The position numbers were made by a program, and so were the translations under genes. From Enoplolaimus lenunculus (taxonomy: Eukaryota > Nematoda > Enoplea > Enoplida > Thoracostomopsidae): 64,000 bases of DNA. The notes under the pieces are model-generated. The model searched no databases. It was not told the origin of the DNA and saw nothing but the letters and a program-made list of their open reading frames with translations. Positions 12,249 to 48,441 of the stretch are shown piece after piece (position 1 is the stretch's first letter; each line of letters begins with the position of its first letter). Where the stretch lies: positions 1 through 64,000 of the forward strand of contig JASANG010002567.1 of assembly GCA_030248215.1 (NCBI GenBank), read 5' to 3'.

Positions 12249-15200
12249 GTAAACATGATCAAATGAAAATACATCAAATACTAAAATTATAAGACGACAA
12301 CAAACCGGAAATGAAAGGGGGGTGGGCGCTGTCCATTGCTATAGACATCGTTGCCCATTTTAGGCAGCATTAAAGAATTCTATACGCTATTGGGCACTTC
12401 CTGCACATTATAAGGTTAATGGTCATGCTTAGGTCGGCTCATATAAAGATCAGGGCGGAACGTTTTTGTGGGACTAGAAAAGAGTAACCTTTAGACTAAT
12501 GTTTTTGCTTGGCTTTGGCTTTGGCTTAAGCTTTAGAATATGCTGATTATTAGGCTTAGGCTTAGAAATAGGCTTATAATACTGTTGCACCCCTGTTCTT
12601 TATATTGGCCCTTAGGTCTAAGCTCAGGTTTTAGGCTAAGGAAAATGCTCAGGAAAAAATGTAGGTTTAGGCTTTAGGTATTTGAAAGCTCTTTATTAAC
12701 CTTAAGTTAAGCCTAAATATAAGCCCGAGATAATTGTAAGCTTAAGCGTAACTGTGGCGGAAAGCGTATAAGAGTCGATGTCTACATTTGCAAATATTTC
12801 TTGTTTGCATATAAGTATGTAATTATGTAATATTATGGAGTGTGACCAGATATCCGGCTCTGGCAAAAAATCGACAGACATCCGGCTCCGGCATTTTAAC
12901 TTGCCGGATGTTTTTTCCCAACTTCAAAAATTTTACAATTCGCCTATAGCTGGATCACGCAATCACGCATTTTTTAATGTTAATGTTTTAACATTTGCAA
13001 ATATTCTATGATATATGAAAAGTGTACGCCAGTGTAAACTCCATGATACATGATGAGTTTGGGTACAACTGAAATTAAACATTAAAAGTATCTTAAATTC
13101 ACCTGGGTGGCTGTGGCCAAATTTTATGTTCAAGCTTCCAGCTGTTTTCCCTTCGGTTGAGTTTATTTTAATTTTAAATATTAACTTTAAATTTGAAATG
13201 TTTTAGGCTTAACATTGAATTCAAAGTGTATCGTGACACTAACGCTCAAACATTCGAGTTGCATCGTTTAATCAGTTTTCAGTGCAGACATGACAAACTT
13301 GCGGCGAACTCAAATCGACCAGCGAACGATGTCATCGAAATGCCCTGCGAGACACATTTTAGCGAAGGGGAACAGAATTCTACACTTTTCGATATTCGAC
13401 TGTTGTTTGACGACTCGAGCACAACATGGGTTTGTTTTTAAGAAAGGCATTTGTGACGTTCCTTCACAACTGAACTGTAAGAGACTTCTTAGTTCAATTC
13501 GGAAGTTAATTAATAACAAGAGTCGAATATGGCTCTTTAGACAAAAGTGTGCAACTTTTTACGATATGCATGGCCTCTACAGCTGGAATCCAACACTTAG
13601 CCTATGAATTTTTAAGCGAATACTCTACCACTGCGACACGCAGCCCGACTCTCCAACTGCATTTTTCGTCAACTATATGTGTCGACCGTATGCTGCCAGC
13701 TAGCATACATACAGTGCACTGCACTATATTGCATGTGCACATAACGGACAATCATGTCTGACATGCTTACTTCAGCTACAGCATTCACTGGTTCGCAAGT
13801 TACAAGACCTATCACCAACTGGTGATAGGTGCTACACACATTGGAGAATACGGGTCAAGAATACAAGCGTACCGTTTTTTGCCATGCATTTTATTAGCAT
13901 ATTTTCCAATTTCAATGCATCAACCGCCTCCCTAAAGAAAGGGGGTTGACCAAAATTGCAACGCATGCTGGGACAGTCTTTCCTACGCAGAATGTACCCA
14001 CTTGCATACTCTTGCTAAAAAGTACCATGTACTCTTGAATATTGATAACGTAATACAAAAAACGTTTTGAAATAGAACGTCTGAGAATGCGTAGTGTAAA
14101 AGGGGCACTTCTTTAGTTTTCATTCAATGGGGCTGTCGCCTCCTGAACCAACCACAATTTTACGGGATTACCCACCAAGATTATGCGCTATCGTCGCCAA
14201 GCCCATGGACTAAGCGGTTCTCATTCTAGAACGCCGAAAACGCAATCTAAATGTATTTCATGAGAAATATTAGATGTTGCAATAATGAATTGCTTAGTGT
14301 ATGCAAATGGGTTGATTAAAGAGTTCTGAACATATGATGGTTTCGTGGGCAATGTGAAGCCAATTAAAGAAAATATTATTATGTGGGTGGAGTTTTCCCG
14401 TGTGGGACAAAGTAAAAATGTGCCGATTTGAAATGATTTTGCATTTTTTTTCTTTAGGTACACAAAATTTGCGCCAGCAACGTAGCCAAGATATCATATA
14501 CGGTCTTTTTGCCTTTAATATTTTAAATTTTAACGCGAAATTTTAGCTTTTGGGGGCTTTTAAGGGTGTGTCAGCGACAACGCCTATTCAATTTTAAAGG
14601 GTGTCGAACTAACATCTTAGAAACGACTCGTTTTTTTGCATAGCTAATGTTAAATACGTTTTGTTAGCTGTTCTTGGATCGCCGTTACTTTACAAGAGTG
14701 CAAACGATTCCAATGAAGAAAGCATTTTACCTGACCATTAGTGAAAATCGTGACGTTCCGTTCGTTTTCAAGGCGCAGACAGCAGCGTATCCGGCAGTTG
14801 ATTTAAGAGAACTCGACTGGGAAGCTCAATGGCGGAATCCAAATGGAAGCCAACAGGTAAGAAATCAGCTAGCATCGTTGTCAGGCGCCGGCGGAGGGCA
14901 TTCATGCTTGGTCCCTTAAAAAGAGAACAAAGCTAAAAGGTTTCTGTTGAACTCTTGGGTTTGTGAGTTCTTGCTCACTTCGAGGTTTTTTCACTATAAT
15001 ATATTGCGCGACCAGTATTTTGAAAAATTTCCGGATCCGCCACTTTGAGCAGACCGCCCGCTGCCAACTAAACATTAAAGGGTATAGGGGTGAAACAACT
15101 TAAGTATGCGAGAAATTCACACGAAATACAGTGGGGCTAAACCTTCACTGCTGGCGCCGAACTTTTCTGCATTGGGACTAAACATACATCGGTTTACCTA

Positions 15201-17546
15201 TCCGTTTTGGTTAAATATTTCGAAGTCATTGGTGACGGCCATATCCTTTGCTATGGGCATATACAAGATGAGCACCAAGAACAAAAAGTTGTTTTACACT
15301 GCAAAAAAGTGGTGAGTCAAATTCACTCTCTCCGAAATGGACTTTTCGAGATTAAGCAAACTGAGTCAAATTGACTCGGCCAAAGTGAAATTCGACTCAC
15401 TGAGTAGCACATTTGACGCTGGCGGAGTCGAATTTGAGTCAGTTTGCGTAGTCCTGAAAAGCCAGTTTCGGACAGAGTCAATTTGACTCATAATTTTTTG
15501 CAGTGACAGGAACCTGCTGAACTTCATAGTTTACCAGTTATACTTTAGTGACCCGAATAAGAGGGGTACAGATATTTATTTGGCCTCTCCATAGGGAACC
15601 CCCATGTGATTCGGTTACGGACTGTTATTTATTTTTAGCCCACGCTCAGCCACCCTTCGCTACAGAAATATATCCGGTACTGCAGCTTTCCGTTGACAAT
15701 TAAACGCTTAAGGGTCTTGTGTTAACACTTTGAGCGATAATGCAAGGTTATACTTAGGAATTTACTTTCAAAGTTTAAGTATACTTAAAAGTTTCAAACT
15801 CAAATTATTTGATTATGGAGTCATTTATTCGCTACAATTAGTGAAAATTGACATTTATGGACTGTAAGGGATACGGACTCCTATTGAATGGGACTCAAAA
15901 TGGGGACACCTCTCTTATTACCCCCCTCTTATTCGGGTCACTACAGTATACCGAATTAAAACGAAACGCTGGCAACGTCCCTGTCCCTTGTCCGCAACCC
16001 CACTTTGGCTAAAGCTTTTTGTACATTTTTAGTCAAAAAGTGTCACAGTTGACTATCCCGGCAAGTCAGATTTCTTTCCATTTTGTGTTCAATTGACTGT
16101 CTTTGCATATCACAGTGTCAAACGTTTACAGATTGGTTTGTTTACACGAAATTACTCCAGCAACCTTCCCTCCGTGAGCCATAACCAATTTTTAAGCATC
16201 GATTTTTTGTATGAAAAGGTAAGTACACTGCAAAAAATAGTGAGTCAAACGGACACTCTCCTAAATAGCGTTTCGGGTCTACAAATACTAAGTCAAATTC
16301 GACTCCGTCAGAGCCAAACGTTTGCATCAGTGAATAGAATTTGACTCGGGCGGAGTCGAATTTTGACTCAATTTGTGTAGTCCCGAAAAGCCTATTTTGA
16401 AGATGTCAATTTGACAATGGGCGGATCCGAGAATTTCAGACGATGGACGTCTTCCGTTTTTATAGTGCAAAAAATTCGCCAAGTGACGCGAAACGAAAAG
16501 TCGAACGAAATTATAATGGTAAATTTTAATACAAAATTTTGGATTTGATCCCAGGAGGTGCCTAGGCATCGCTACCCCCCTTGGATCCGCCATTGAACGA
16601 TCCAATATTGAATCATCGGTATCGGTTTGCCATTGTAATTTGAAAAGCCAGTAATTAAGCCGTTTTTCGTATCCGGTCTTTATTGCAATTCCTGGCCAGC
16701 TCTAGCACAATTTTCCACATATGAATTCAATGTTACGGTTTAAACTTATATAGACAAAGGCGTAGACTTAGGCAAGACGTTTCCTAGCCTAAACCTAGTC
16801 CTAAGCCTGAGTATAAATCTAAGTAAAGTTAAGCCTACGCCGCAAAGCTTCCGCGTGTCTAGATTTTCTAGTCTTTCTATAAGCCAGTGGGCAAGCCATT
16901 ATAATATGATTCTTTTGAAATTTGTATGAACTAATGCCCTATTCACACGTGGACGTTTTTGTTGGTAGAACTTGCAGCGGCCAATTGCAAGCAGAACATG
17001 TAATTTTTCATCAGCCAATGAGAAAGCGTCTGCAATAAATTCAATTAACTTGCAATTGGTATTCACACATGTAAACAAAACTCCATGCTATGATTTTTAA
17101 TGAATTATTCGTACCTGCAAATTTTTCGAACGGGATTTTGAACAAAACTTGCGCAAGTACAAGTTGCAGATGCAATTTCTCGCAGCAAAAAACTTGCACG
17201 TGTGAATAGGACTTAAAACACATTTTATATTTTTCTGTACTACTTTAGAATGAAGTATGGGCAAACGCAATTTTAAAAAATGACCACCAAACTCGACGAC
17301 AATGCGCTGGCCCAAAAGATAAATTGGCAAAAATTTACAGTTTACGAACACAATTTCATATACTCGACATTATAATTGAAGACGGACACGAAACAGCCCG
17401 ATCGTATATAGTAAGTTTTTGATTGCTATAAAACAGTTTTTACTTGCTTGAAAATGTATCACTTACAGGATGTTTTCGACGATTTCTTACAGCCCACATT
17501 CGACTATAAATGGTTCGATTTTGAAAATTTCTTTTTGAAACTCTAG
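12163..17546 (+). CDS. Galectin-like protein gene, 5 recognised exons (245 aa of it)
   Basis: Exons are 12163-12248, 13207-13429, 14668-14856, 17249-17410 and 17469-17546 (TAG at 17544). Every junction has AG acceptors, GT donors and matching phase (0-2, 2-0, 0-0, 0-0), and the sum is 246 codons including the stop. The first ~140 residues alternate hydrophobic strands in the manner of a galectin beta-sandwich: HLITIIGVL, then FDIRLLFDD, then WLFLDRR, then AFYLTIS. The canonical galectin sugar contacts (HxNxR, WxxExR) are absent. A ~100-residue C-terminal extension follows, of no known family. A poly(A) signal lies 46 bases after the stop. A second copy on the minus strand (53600-48296) keeps exon order and exon 1 length, which is the best evidence that the gene is real. 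The family assignment is an inference; the start is uncertain. Confidence 0.6.
12436..12610. mobile_element. GGCC-ended TTAGGC MITE (type A) in intron
   Basis: Left end GGCTCATATAAAGATCAGGG, right end TTCTTTATATTGGCC, with TTAGGC words inside. Perfect 8-bp target duplication CTTAGGTC at 12428-12435 and 12611-12618. Confidence 0.8.
13207..13429 (+). CDS. Galectin-like gene (+), exon of 223 bp
   Basis: Acceptor AAATGTTTTAG, donor TGG|GTTTGT (weak but in phase). Encodes LNIEFKVYRD at its start and STLFDIRLLFDDSS near its end, with an internal MPC motif. The minus copy has FQLKFVQQEF, IPC and ALYDMRILITED at the matching positions. Confidence 0.6.
14668..14856 (+). CDS. Galectin-like gene (+), exon of 189 bp
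   Basis: Acceptor TTTTGTTAG, donor CAG|GTAAGA, phase 0 at both ends. Starts LFLDRRYFTRV and continues with AFYLTISENRDV. The minus copy starts IFVNRQLVTTI. The C-terminal third (ELDWEAQWRNPNGSQQ) has no counterpart in the 123-bp minus exon. Confidence 0.6.
15297..15505. mobile_element. CACTGCAAAAAA MITE
   Basis: Terminal inverted repeat CACTGCAAAAAAGTGGTGAG with the complementary end TTTTTTGCAGTG, and GAGTCAAATT-type inner repeats. Same family as 16226, 22612, 27972 and 46982. Confidence 0.75.
15541..15948. mobile_element. CTGTAGTGAC MITE at a TA site
   Basis: The ends read TA-CTTTAGTGACCCGAATAA and TTATTCGGGTCACTACAG-TA. The interior is shared with copies at 48851, 61115 and 61800. TA duplication suggests a Tc1/mariner-type mobiliser. 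Confidence 0.75.
16226..16411. mobile_element. CACTGCAAAAAA MITE, right end truncated
   Basis: Good left end (CACTGCAAAAAATAGTGAG) and GAGTCAAAT interior. The match fails near GATGTCAATTTGAC, so the right terminus is lost. Confidence 0.6.
16935..17211. mobile_element. CTATTCACACGTG MITE
   Basis: Left end GCCCTATTCACACGTG, right end TTGCACGTGTGAATAGGAC followed by TTAA. The interior is rich in ACTTGCAGCTGCAA-type words. It ends about 37 bases before the galectin-like exon at 17249. Confidence 0.65.
17249..17410 (+). CDS. Galectin-like gene (+), exon of 162 bp
   Basis: Acceptor TACTACTTTAG, donor ATA|GTAAGT, phase 0 at both ends, 54 codons. Contains FHILDIIIEDG near its end; the minus copy (54 codons plus one base) has EQIIDVVIQRNG there. 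A single cysteine lies mid-exon in both. Confidence 0.6.
17469..17546 (+). CDS. Galectin-like gene (+), terminal exon
   Basis: Acceptor ATCACTTACAG, then 25 codons (DVFDDFLQPT to NFFLKL) and TAG. Acidic-aromatic tail of no recognised function. Confidence 0.55.
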   Translation, partial: DVFDDFLQPTFDYKWFDFENFFLKL

Positions 17547-17591
17547 AATCCAACAGCGATTTACATTTTCATTCAAAATATTTTAGATTAC

Positions 17592-17597
17592 AATAAA
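17592..17597 (+). promoter_or_regulatory. Poly(A) signal AATAAA of the galectin-like gene
   Basis: First AATAAA after the TAG at 17544-17546, at a normal 3' UTR distance. Confidence 0.5.
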
Positions 17598-18869
17598 CAA
17601 AGAATTTCGTTGTTGGTTAATGTTGGCACCAAACTATTACTATGGCTTGCCGTTATCTCGATTCAGTTTCAATTCTTTTAATCAAGGTTTTGTCTACAGC
17701 TACCGATGGATTCCAACGTAACTGTGTTTCGGTTTAAACAAAAACATTAATTTTAAACCGTTTATGGATCGAAGTGATTTCGACAACTCGACTGTTTGAT
17801 TTTACCTTTCGATTCGCAGTTGCGATTGTAACCTCAGTCGCAATGGAATTGCCATCGTATAAATTTACCATGGGTAAGTGTCGGATACAAAAATTGAAAA
17901 ACGGGTTTACCGAGCAACAGACAGCAGGTATAAAAGCTTATGACCGAGAAGCCAAACGCAATTTCAGTATTGAAGTTTGACGAAAGTGTTTCAGGCTTTG
18001 ATCTCTGTTTTGGAGCTAAGCCTGAGAGTAGTGAATTGCAGCGTGCAACTAAAGGTGAAAATATCGAAGCCGGAACCGGAGATTGGCACAACTTTGTCGA
18101 AGCACGTACCGGAGCTTAACGAATGATAAAAATTTAGCGTAAAACCGGACGACAACTGTCAGTTGGAGCTGGTTAAATGGAAGACCACCGTTGCATCGTG
18201 GTATAGTTTGTGAACGTTGAGTTTTGTAACTATCAGGGGAGTGTTGAGTATTCGAGGCTTGGGGACCTTGGCAACAAGGCCTTATTTACTGGTATTTGCC
18301 CTGATGCAGAGCTGCCAATTAACAAATTGCGAATGCCATATGCTGCAATATTTTAATCGCCTTTTTTAACAACTGACCACCAACCACTCTCAATTATTTC
18401 GGTACCACTTCGCCTGTGTGCAAAGGAATTCCAAAAGTGGGGTCAGACCATTTAGCATAATTTTGAGCCTTACAACCGCTTGGTAGCTTGTTCATTCAAT
18501 TGAGCGCCTCTGGTTAAAATTGTTTCACACCCTAGCCGGTTGATCTGACTGCTGGTCTGCGTACGCCACTGCCTGACAATAACCACACAGCAGCTGGTGT
18601 CTTAGGTTAAGCCTGTGTTTCGTTTTTTATATTTGTAGGCCCTGTACCGCGAAAATGGTAGCCAAGTGCATACATGCAGTTTTAATATTAAAGCGCAGAT
18701 TGTTGTATATTGCAGGGAACTGCACAAGTTGTGCGCTTCGTCAGCGTTGAATATTAAAACAGATGTATTGTTTTTCATCTGTTTATTATATTATAAATTC
18801 AATAAAGACAATTGTGGGGGTTTTCGAACATGGACCAAAATAAATGCAACGCAAGGTTGTAAGTTTCGA

Positions 18870-19000
18870 CCCATGTAAAGATCAATGGCGGAACATCCTT
18901 CTGCGGGAAATAATAGACTAAGCTTAAGCCTTTTTTAGACTTTTACTTGAACTTAGGTCGTGGTGTAGGCTCGTTCTTACGTTTAGTGTTAGGTTTTTTT
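18870..19000. mobile_element. GGCC-ended TTAGGC MITE fragment
   Basis: Starts GACCCATGTAAAGATCAATGG and carries GCGGAAC and a few TTAGG words. The right end is missing. Confidence 0.5.
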
Positions 19001-20610
19001 AGCATATGCTTCCCAAATTTATAAATAAACGAAACGTTTAATTTTGCATGAGAATTAAAAACAGTTTTTTCAAAATTTAAATGTGAATGTTTTAAGAAAT
19101 TTACAGAATTAATTGGTCGTTATATACTTTTCCCCACGTTTAAGGTTAAGGCTTTAGGCTCAAGCTATAGACTTAGGTAAAACCTCGGGCAAATGTTTAG
19201 GCTTAGTAAGCGTTTTACAAAATCTAAGTGTAAAACTAAGCCTGAACCTTAGCTTAAGCCAAATCTTGCTTTGTAAAAACTCTATACATAAAGTACTTTA
19301 GTTATATTTTATTAACTTTTTAACCATATATAAGTATACTAAATATTGAGTAAATCTTTGCTTAAATAATGTAAATAAACTGCTGTCATTTCCTGATTTA
19401 TTAAGAAAATGTAATGCTAGTAAGGCTCACTGACCTCGCGCCATTTTCCAACTCAGCTCCAATGCCAAAAAGACCCTAATAATCGCGTAAATTCAAAAAG
19501 TCTTTATTCATTATTTCCCTTCCTAATTTGTCCATTTTACTGCTAAATCTCTCAAAAAAAGAGTACTTAAAGTTTTAAACTTTTCACGAAAAAAATTATT
19601 CAAAAATTTGTATCCAAAACCCCCAAAAATTTCTGACGCAGAAAAAATCTATTTTGAGTATCTCTTTTGTATTAATATCTCTCCCCCTTTTATTTCTTAC
19701 CGTTTGGAAGCAAGAATTGTTTCAATTTTGCTATATATATTGCGAAAAGCAGCACGAATGCAAACAGCGTTTCGAAGCAACAACTTTTTGAGCATTGAGC
19801 TTGTACATCTGCCCCCCAAAATACGCATGCACACAATATGTTGTTGTTTTGTAATAAAGCAATATTGTGCAATTTAGCCCCCCCCCACCTCCGTTCCGAA
19901 TATATTTCCCCGGTTTAAAGCCGGCGTAAACCTCAACACTATTACAAATAAACTCTGTATTGATACATACCTTACGTACAGAAGTCTTCTTCATTGCAAT
20001 TATATATACATACTAATAAACAACGGTAGGAAAGACAGAGAAAAAAATAAATTCAACACGAATTTGTGTCAGAAACTTTAAAATTAAGAGGTTCGATCTG
20101 CACTGTGGTCGTTTGCACAGTTTAAGCTTTAACATAGCTACCAAGCATTGGCGGAACAAGCGCAAAACACAAACACACTGAAACAATTGAGGAGACGTGG
20201 CTTTGTGTTAAGAATGCGATTTGTTTAGCACTAAATATAATCTTATGGACATACAGGTTTTACGTTGAGGGTGAGACACAAATTACACCGTGCTGTATTG
20301 CATAGTGATCGATATGCAGTCAAAACCTCAAAATCGAAACTGTTGTAGCCCCCCCCCCCTCGCGTCCTTGGCCGTTTACCTTTCTTGCAGATTCACCCGT
20401 TTACTTTTGTTTCATTGTTTCATTTTATATGTTTTATGTTTATATGTTTGCATCTTTATGTCTATAATGGCCACGTATTTGGTGTGGCTTACAAGGTTTG
20501 CCCCTTGGACGATTTACTTCTGGTTTCTGGTGCAGTACTGATTCAATTTTGTGCTTACGACTTATAAACGTATTGTACCTGCTGTGGCTAGAAGATAGTG
20601 TCCCATTTTA

Positions 20611-20760
20611 GCGCATGTAAAGATCAGGGGAGAATCGTTTTTCTGCGAGACTGCAATGGAGTACGCTTAAGCTTTAGACTACTTTTTCGCTTAGGCTTGG
20701 GCTTAAGCTCAGGACAAGGAATATGTTATACTACTATTAGGTCCGTGTTCTGTATTGGCC
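20611..20760. mobile_element. GGCC-ended TTAGGC MITE (type A/C chimera)
   Basis: Left GCGCATGTAAAGATCAGGGG, right GTTCTGTATTGGCC, with TTAGGC-like words between. No clear target duplication. Confidence 0.55.
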
Positions 20761-21791
20761 CTAACTTTGAAAAAAAGTTTTCTTAAATGTTGACATTTCG
20801 CATGAGAAATGTGTCGCCTAGTAACCAAGTTGACCAGACACTCCGGTCGTAGGATGTTCTGGCCATTGTCAAAATGATTTTGGTTGTTCTGGTACAACTC
20901 AATTTGATACCTCTCGCCCTTGTTAAATTTATTGTTCTATTCTGGCATATTCAGCTAGCGACGGGCTTAGTACAGTGACAGTCGTGTTTTTTAAATGGAA
21001 TCGACTAGAACGGTTTTTTTCGTTTTTCGAAGAATAGCTGAAAAATTGAAAAAATGTTCGTCAACAAATGCAAAATCGTTTACTGGATGTTAACAATCCA
21101 GTGCTCAAACGACACTAAAAGAATCACAAGACTATTTTTCTTAGTATAAATCAATATTTTACGATAAGAATACAGAAGGTTACACATCGGAGATTTTTTC
21201 AGGCCCGTAGCCAGCTCATCTTGCTAGGGTGGGGGGCAAAAATATTTCACGAGGTGCATTTCAGGGTTTTCAATGACTTGTTTGAAAATCTTCCAGGTAG
21301 GAACAACAAAACGTAACTTCAATCGAGTATTTGACTGAAGTATAATTCTCAGATTCAGGCTAGTCTTTATCCTCAAATCTTATTCGCTAATTTAACTTTC
21401 AAACACAATATATTTATTAATCTGTTAAAATTACTTATCTGTAGCATTAATATTCTTTTAATTGAATTAGAAAATGTAAAATTTCAAGTATTAATAATTC
21501 CAACCTTTTTGGTTCTAACTGTGACTGTAAGGTGTTTTCACTACCGGGAAACATGCATTCAATTAAAAAACGCACTGAAAACGCGGCGTAATTTAAAAAC
21601 GACCCTGGAACACACTACAAAAGTCTGAGACGTACCAAAAAATGACCTCTGCCAGCTTAGGTGACCGCATACTTGTGAGCTTGCGGTCGACGAACTATCT
21701 GCTGACATAAATAGCAGTTTTTTCGTTGCCTGAATTTCTGCTTTTTATTCCTTTCCCAGAAATTTAAAAAGATGAAATATCGCCTCGATCC

Positions 21792-21990
21792 TACCCATTG
21801 TATACGTCCGTGGCCGGAACAGTAGTAGAAGCACATTCCTAACCCTAAGCCTAAGCCTAAGCGTATGGATGAGCCTATTCGTAAGCCTAAGCCTAAGTCT
21901 AAGCCTAAGCAAGAAAATTAGTCTAAAGTTTAAACTGGCTCTATTATAGCACCTCCGGAAAACGATACTGCCCTGTTCTATACATGGGCC
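21792..21990. mobile_element. GGCC-ended TTAGGC MITE (type C)
   Basis: Contains GGCCGGAACAGTAGTAG, CCTAAGCCTAAGC arrays, GACTCTATTATAGC and the right end GTTCTATACATGGGCC. The left terminus is worn. Confidence 0.65.
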
Positions 21991-22067
21991 AATAATTACT
22001 GCGGTTAGATGCAGAAACTAATTCAATCAATGAAGAATGAACACGAATGAATCTTGATAATTTGAGC

Positions 22068-22234
22068 GGCTAATGTTACGTTTAGGGGCGTAACAGTAGA
22101 TTAAGCGTATTCCTAAGCCTAAGCCTAAGCCTAAGCCTAAGTCTAAGTCTAAGCAAGAAAATTAGTCTAAAGCTTAAACTGACTCTACTATAACCCCTCC
22201 GGAAAACGCTCCGGCGCTGTTCTGTAAATGGGCC
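22068..22234. mobile_element. GGCC-ended TTAGGC MITE (B/C chimera)
   Basis: The left part resembles type B (GTTACGTTTAGGGGCGTAAC), the right part type C (TCTACTATAACCCC to TCTGTAAATGGGCC), with five CCTAAG units between. It may record recombination between subfamilies. Confidence 0.6.
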
Positions 22235-22472
22235 TGTCCGTTGAATAAAGTTATTTTATATTTCAGCATATTTGGTTTATCACCGCCGATATACGGCACT
22301 TTCGATTCCGAGTGCGACAAGCTTCTATCATCTTAATAATTATTTAAAAACATTTTCCTCTTTAATTGATTTTAACAAAAAAGTAACTTTTAAATTTAAA
22401 ATATTTATTTATTTCAAAATTTAAATGATTGAATGAAAACAGAAAAATTGAGCGAAAATAGCAAAACGTGAA

Positions 22473-46594
<24,122 letters not shown>

Positions 46595-46981
46595 AAATAC
46601 TAAGAACCAAGTAAACAACCATTGCATTTACACTGAATTCGTGGTCACCCATTCTCGTGATCGCAGCCAATTGTTTTGTCTGACGTTGCAGGCGTACAAA
46701 TTGTAACAATTTGTTTTACTGAAATTTATTTTTCAAAATTATTCTGACTTCACAGCCTACTTCACGCACGGGCTGAACGGCTTTGACTCGGCTACGCTTC
46801 TGGTCTTCTTTGAAAACGTAACATTAAAGATGTTTTTTTCTGTTATATTTTATATTATTTCGGTTTTATATATGTACTATGCCTTAAATGACTGTTTGTG
46901 TTTTGATATTAGGATATTCGATTGTATTACTGCCTAGCTTCATTATATAATTCTGTGTTAATTATGTCGGTTTTATATGAC

Positions 46982-47183
46982 GGCAAAAAATGCATGAATC
47001 AAATTGAGTCTCTCCGAAATAGACTCTACGGGATTTCACAAACTGAGTCAAATTCGACTCCGACAGTGTGAAATTGGACTTTAATTTGGACGTTTCACTA
47101 TGGCAGAGTCGAATTTGACCCAGTTTGTGTAGTCCCGTAGAATCTATTTCTGAGAGAGTCAATTTGACTCACCATTTTTGCAG
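46982..47183. mobile_element. CACTGCAAAAAA MITE in the probable 3' UTR
   Basis: Shares the GAGTCAAATTCGACTC interior and CTCCGAAATAGACTCTACGG with 27972-28180. The outermost bases are worn. Confidence 0.65.
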
Positions 47184-47885
47184 CATAATAGGTTAAAACC
47201 GGAACCGGAACTTTTTGTCATAAACACCAACTATATCGTAGTAGAACTTTTGTATGATCTGCTCCTCGCTAGAATATAATTTGGCTGCATTGTGCGAAAT
47301 CGTTATATAATTTTAACGAATAAAATCTTTTGAAACATTTTTGCTAAAAAATTTGCTAAATTCAATATCATTTTGTGTGTCCAATTATTAATATTAATTT
47401 ATTTTGAATAATATTGCAGTCGAAACTTGTGCAGAAACGAAAAACATCAAAGTTAACCGGAAAAACTTAAGAAATTGATGAAAATTTCCCGACACTGAAT
47501 CTTAAAACATTAATACTTTTTGTAAATTTCATTTTAGAATTTTGTTATTTATTACTTATTTATTTATTTGCTGGTGTATTTTTTCTCATATACCCAATTA
47601 AGTGCATCTTTGCTTTTTTGTATTTCTTAAAAGTTCACTTAAAATAATACTTTCAAAATTCATACAGTGGTTTTTTGACGGATTTTCTCCAGAAAATAAG
47701 TTTATTTAAAATTACGGTTTATCGTCAAAATAAAATTATGAGTTTTTCAACTTTTTACTGCATTTTTAACATTAACTTTTGCTTGTGTGCTTGTGTGCGT
47801 TTTATTGTTTTAGTTATTTGAATAAAAATAATAATTTTTATTTCTTGACACAATTAATATATCTAAAAATTATGTCAAAAGTACG

Positions 47886-48085
47886 GGCCCATGTATAGAA
47901 CAGGGCCGTATTGTTTTTCAGAGGGATTATAATAGAGACAGTTTAAGCTTTAGACTGTTTTTGCTTAGGCTTAGTCTTAGGCTTAGGTTTAGGAATAGGC
48001 TCATCCATACGCTTAGGCTTAGGCTTATGCTTATGCTTAGGCTTATGCTTATTCTACTGCTCCGATCCTGTTCTACACATGGGCC
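47886..48085. mobile_element. GGCC-ended TTAGGC MITE (type C)
   Basis: GGCCCATGTATAGAACAGGG to CTGTTCTACACATGGGCC with many TTAGGC words. The flanks AAAGTACG and AAATTTCG match at six of eight. Confidence 0.75.
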
Positions 48086-48285
48086 AAATTTCGCAACGCA
48101 AAGTTCGAAAAACCGGATATATCGACGCTGAAATAGCACTTTAGCATTTATTAACCCGCTATGACGGTTTGCTTTTGATGCTACACTAGCGAATTCATTT
48201 CAGAGTTTCATCGAAATCAAAAACACGTTTCAAAAGATGCTGTTTGGAACACGATCCAAAACAGAAAAAGCGTTTAAAATTGCGT

Positions 48286-48291
48286 TTTATT
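48286..48291 (-). promoter_or_regulatory. Possible poly(A) signal of the minus-strand gene
   Basis: AATAAA on the minus strand within ten bases of the proposed TGA. Unusually close, so either the last exon is misplaced or the UTR is very short. Confidence 0.3.
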
Positions 48292-48295
48292 TTTG

Positions 48296-48441
48296 TCACG
48301 ATTCCCAAACCATTAATTGTTTCAAAACCAAAATATCGTGGTTAATCGTATCAGTAAACCAAACGGTATGCCAAAAGCAAAGCATTCCCATTTGCTGGTG
48401 TAAATCGTAGCCGAGTAACTTTTGACAGAACGCCGGCAGGA
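48296..48441 (-). CDS. Galectin-like gene (-), proposed terminal exon
   Basis: Minus-strand acceptor GTTCTTTCAG. In the frame needing one carried base it reads LPAFCQKLLGYDLHQQ to LKQLMVWES and TGA. WFTDTINHDILVLK loosely resembles WFDFENFFLKL at the end of the plus copy. The other two frames close earlier. Confidence 0.35.

Larger units (their letters stand above)
17620..22472. other. Intergenic stretch and 5' region of the ALP/Enigma gene
   Basis: No gene model could be supported. It holds decayed TTAGGC words (18960-19010, 19140-19260), a C-run near 19879, fragments of GGCC-ended elements listed separately, and AT-rich filler. A 5' UTR exon or promoter for the ALP/Enigma gene may lie here but shows no recognisable core signal. 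Confidence 0.4.
46595..48285. other. 3' UTR of the ALP/Enigma gene and convergent intergenic DNA
   Basis: The first AATAAA is at about 47329, so the UTR may run some 750 bases and include the MITE at 46982-47183. No further gene seen. The minus-strand galectin-like gene ends convergently at 48296. Confidence 0.5.

Noticed and set aside
17774-17980. Exon with ATGGAATTGCCATCG and donor CCATGG|GTAAGT
   Set aside because: A good donor but no partner acceptor in phase could be found downstream, and upstream frames close quickly.
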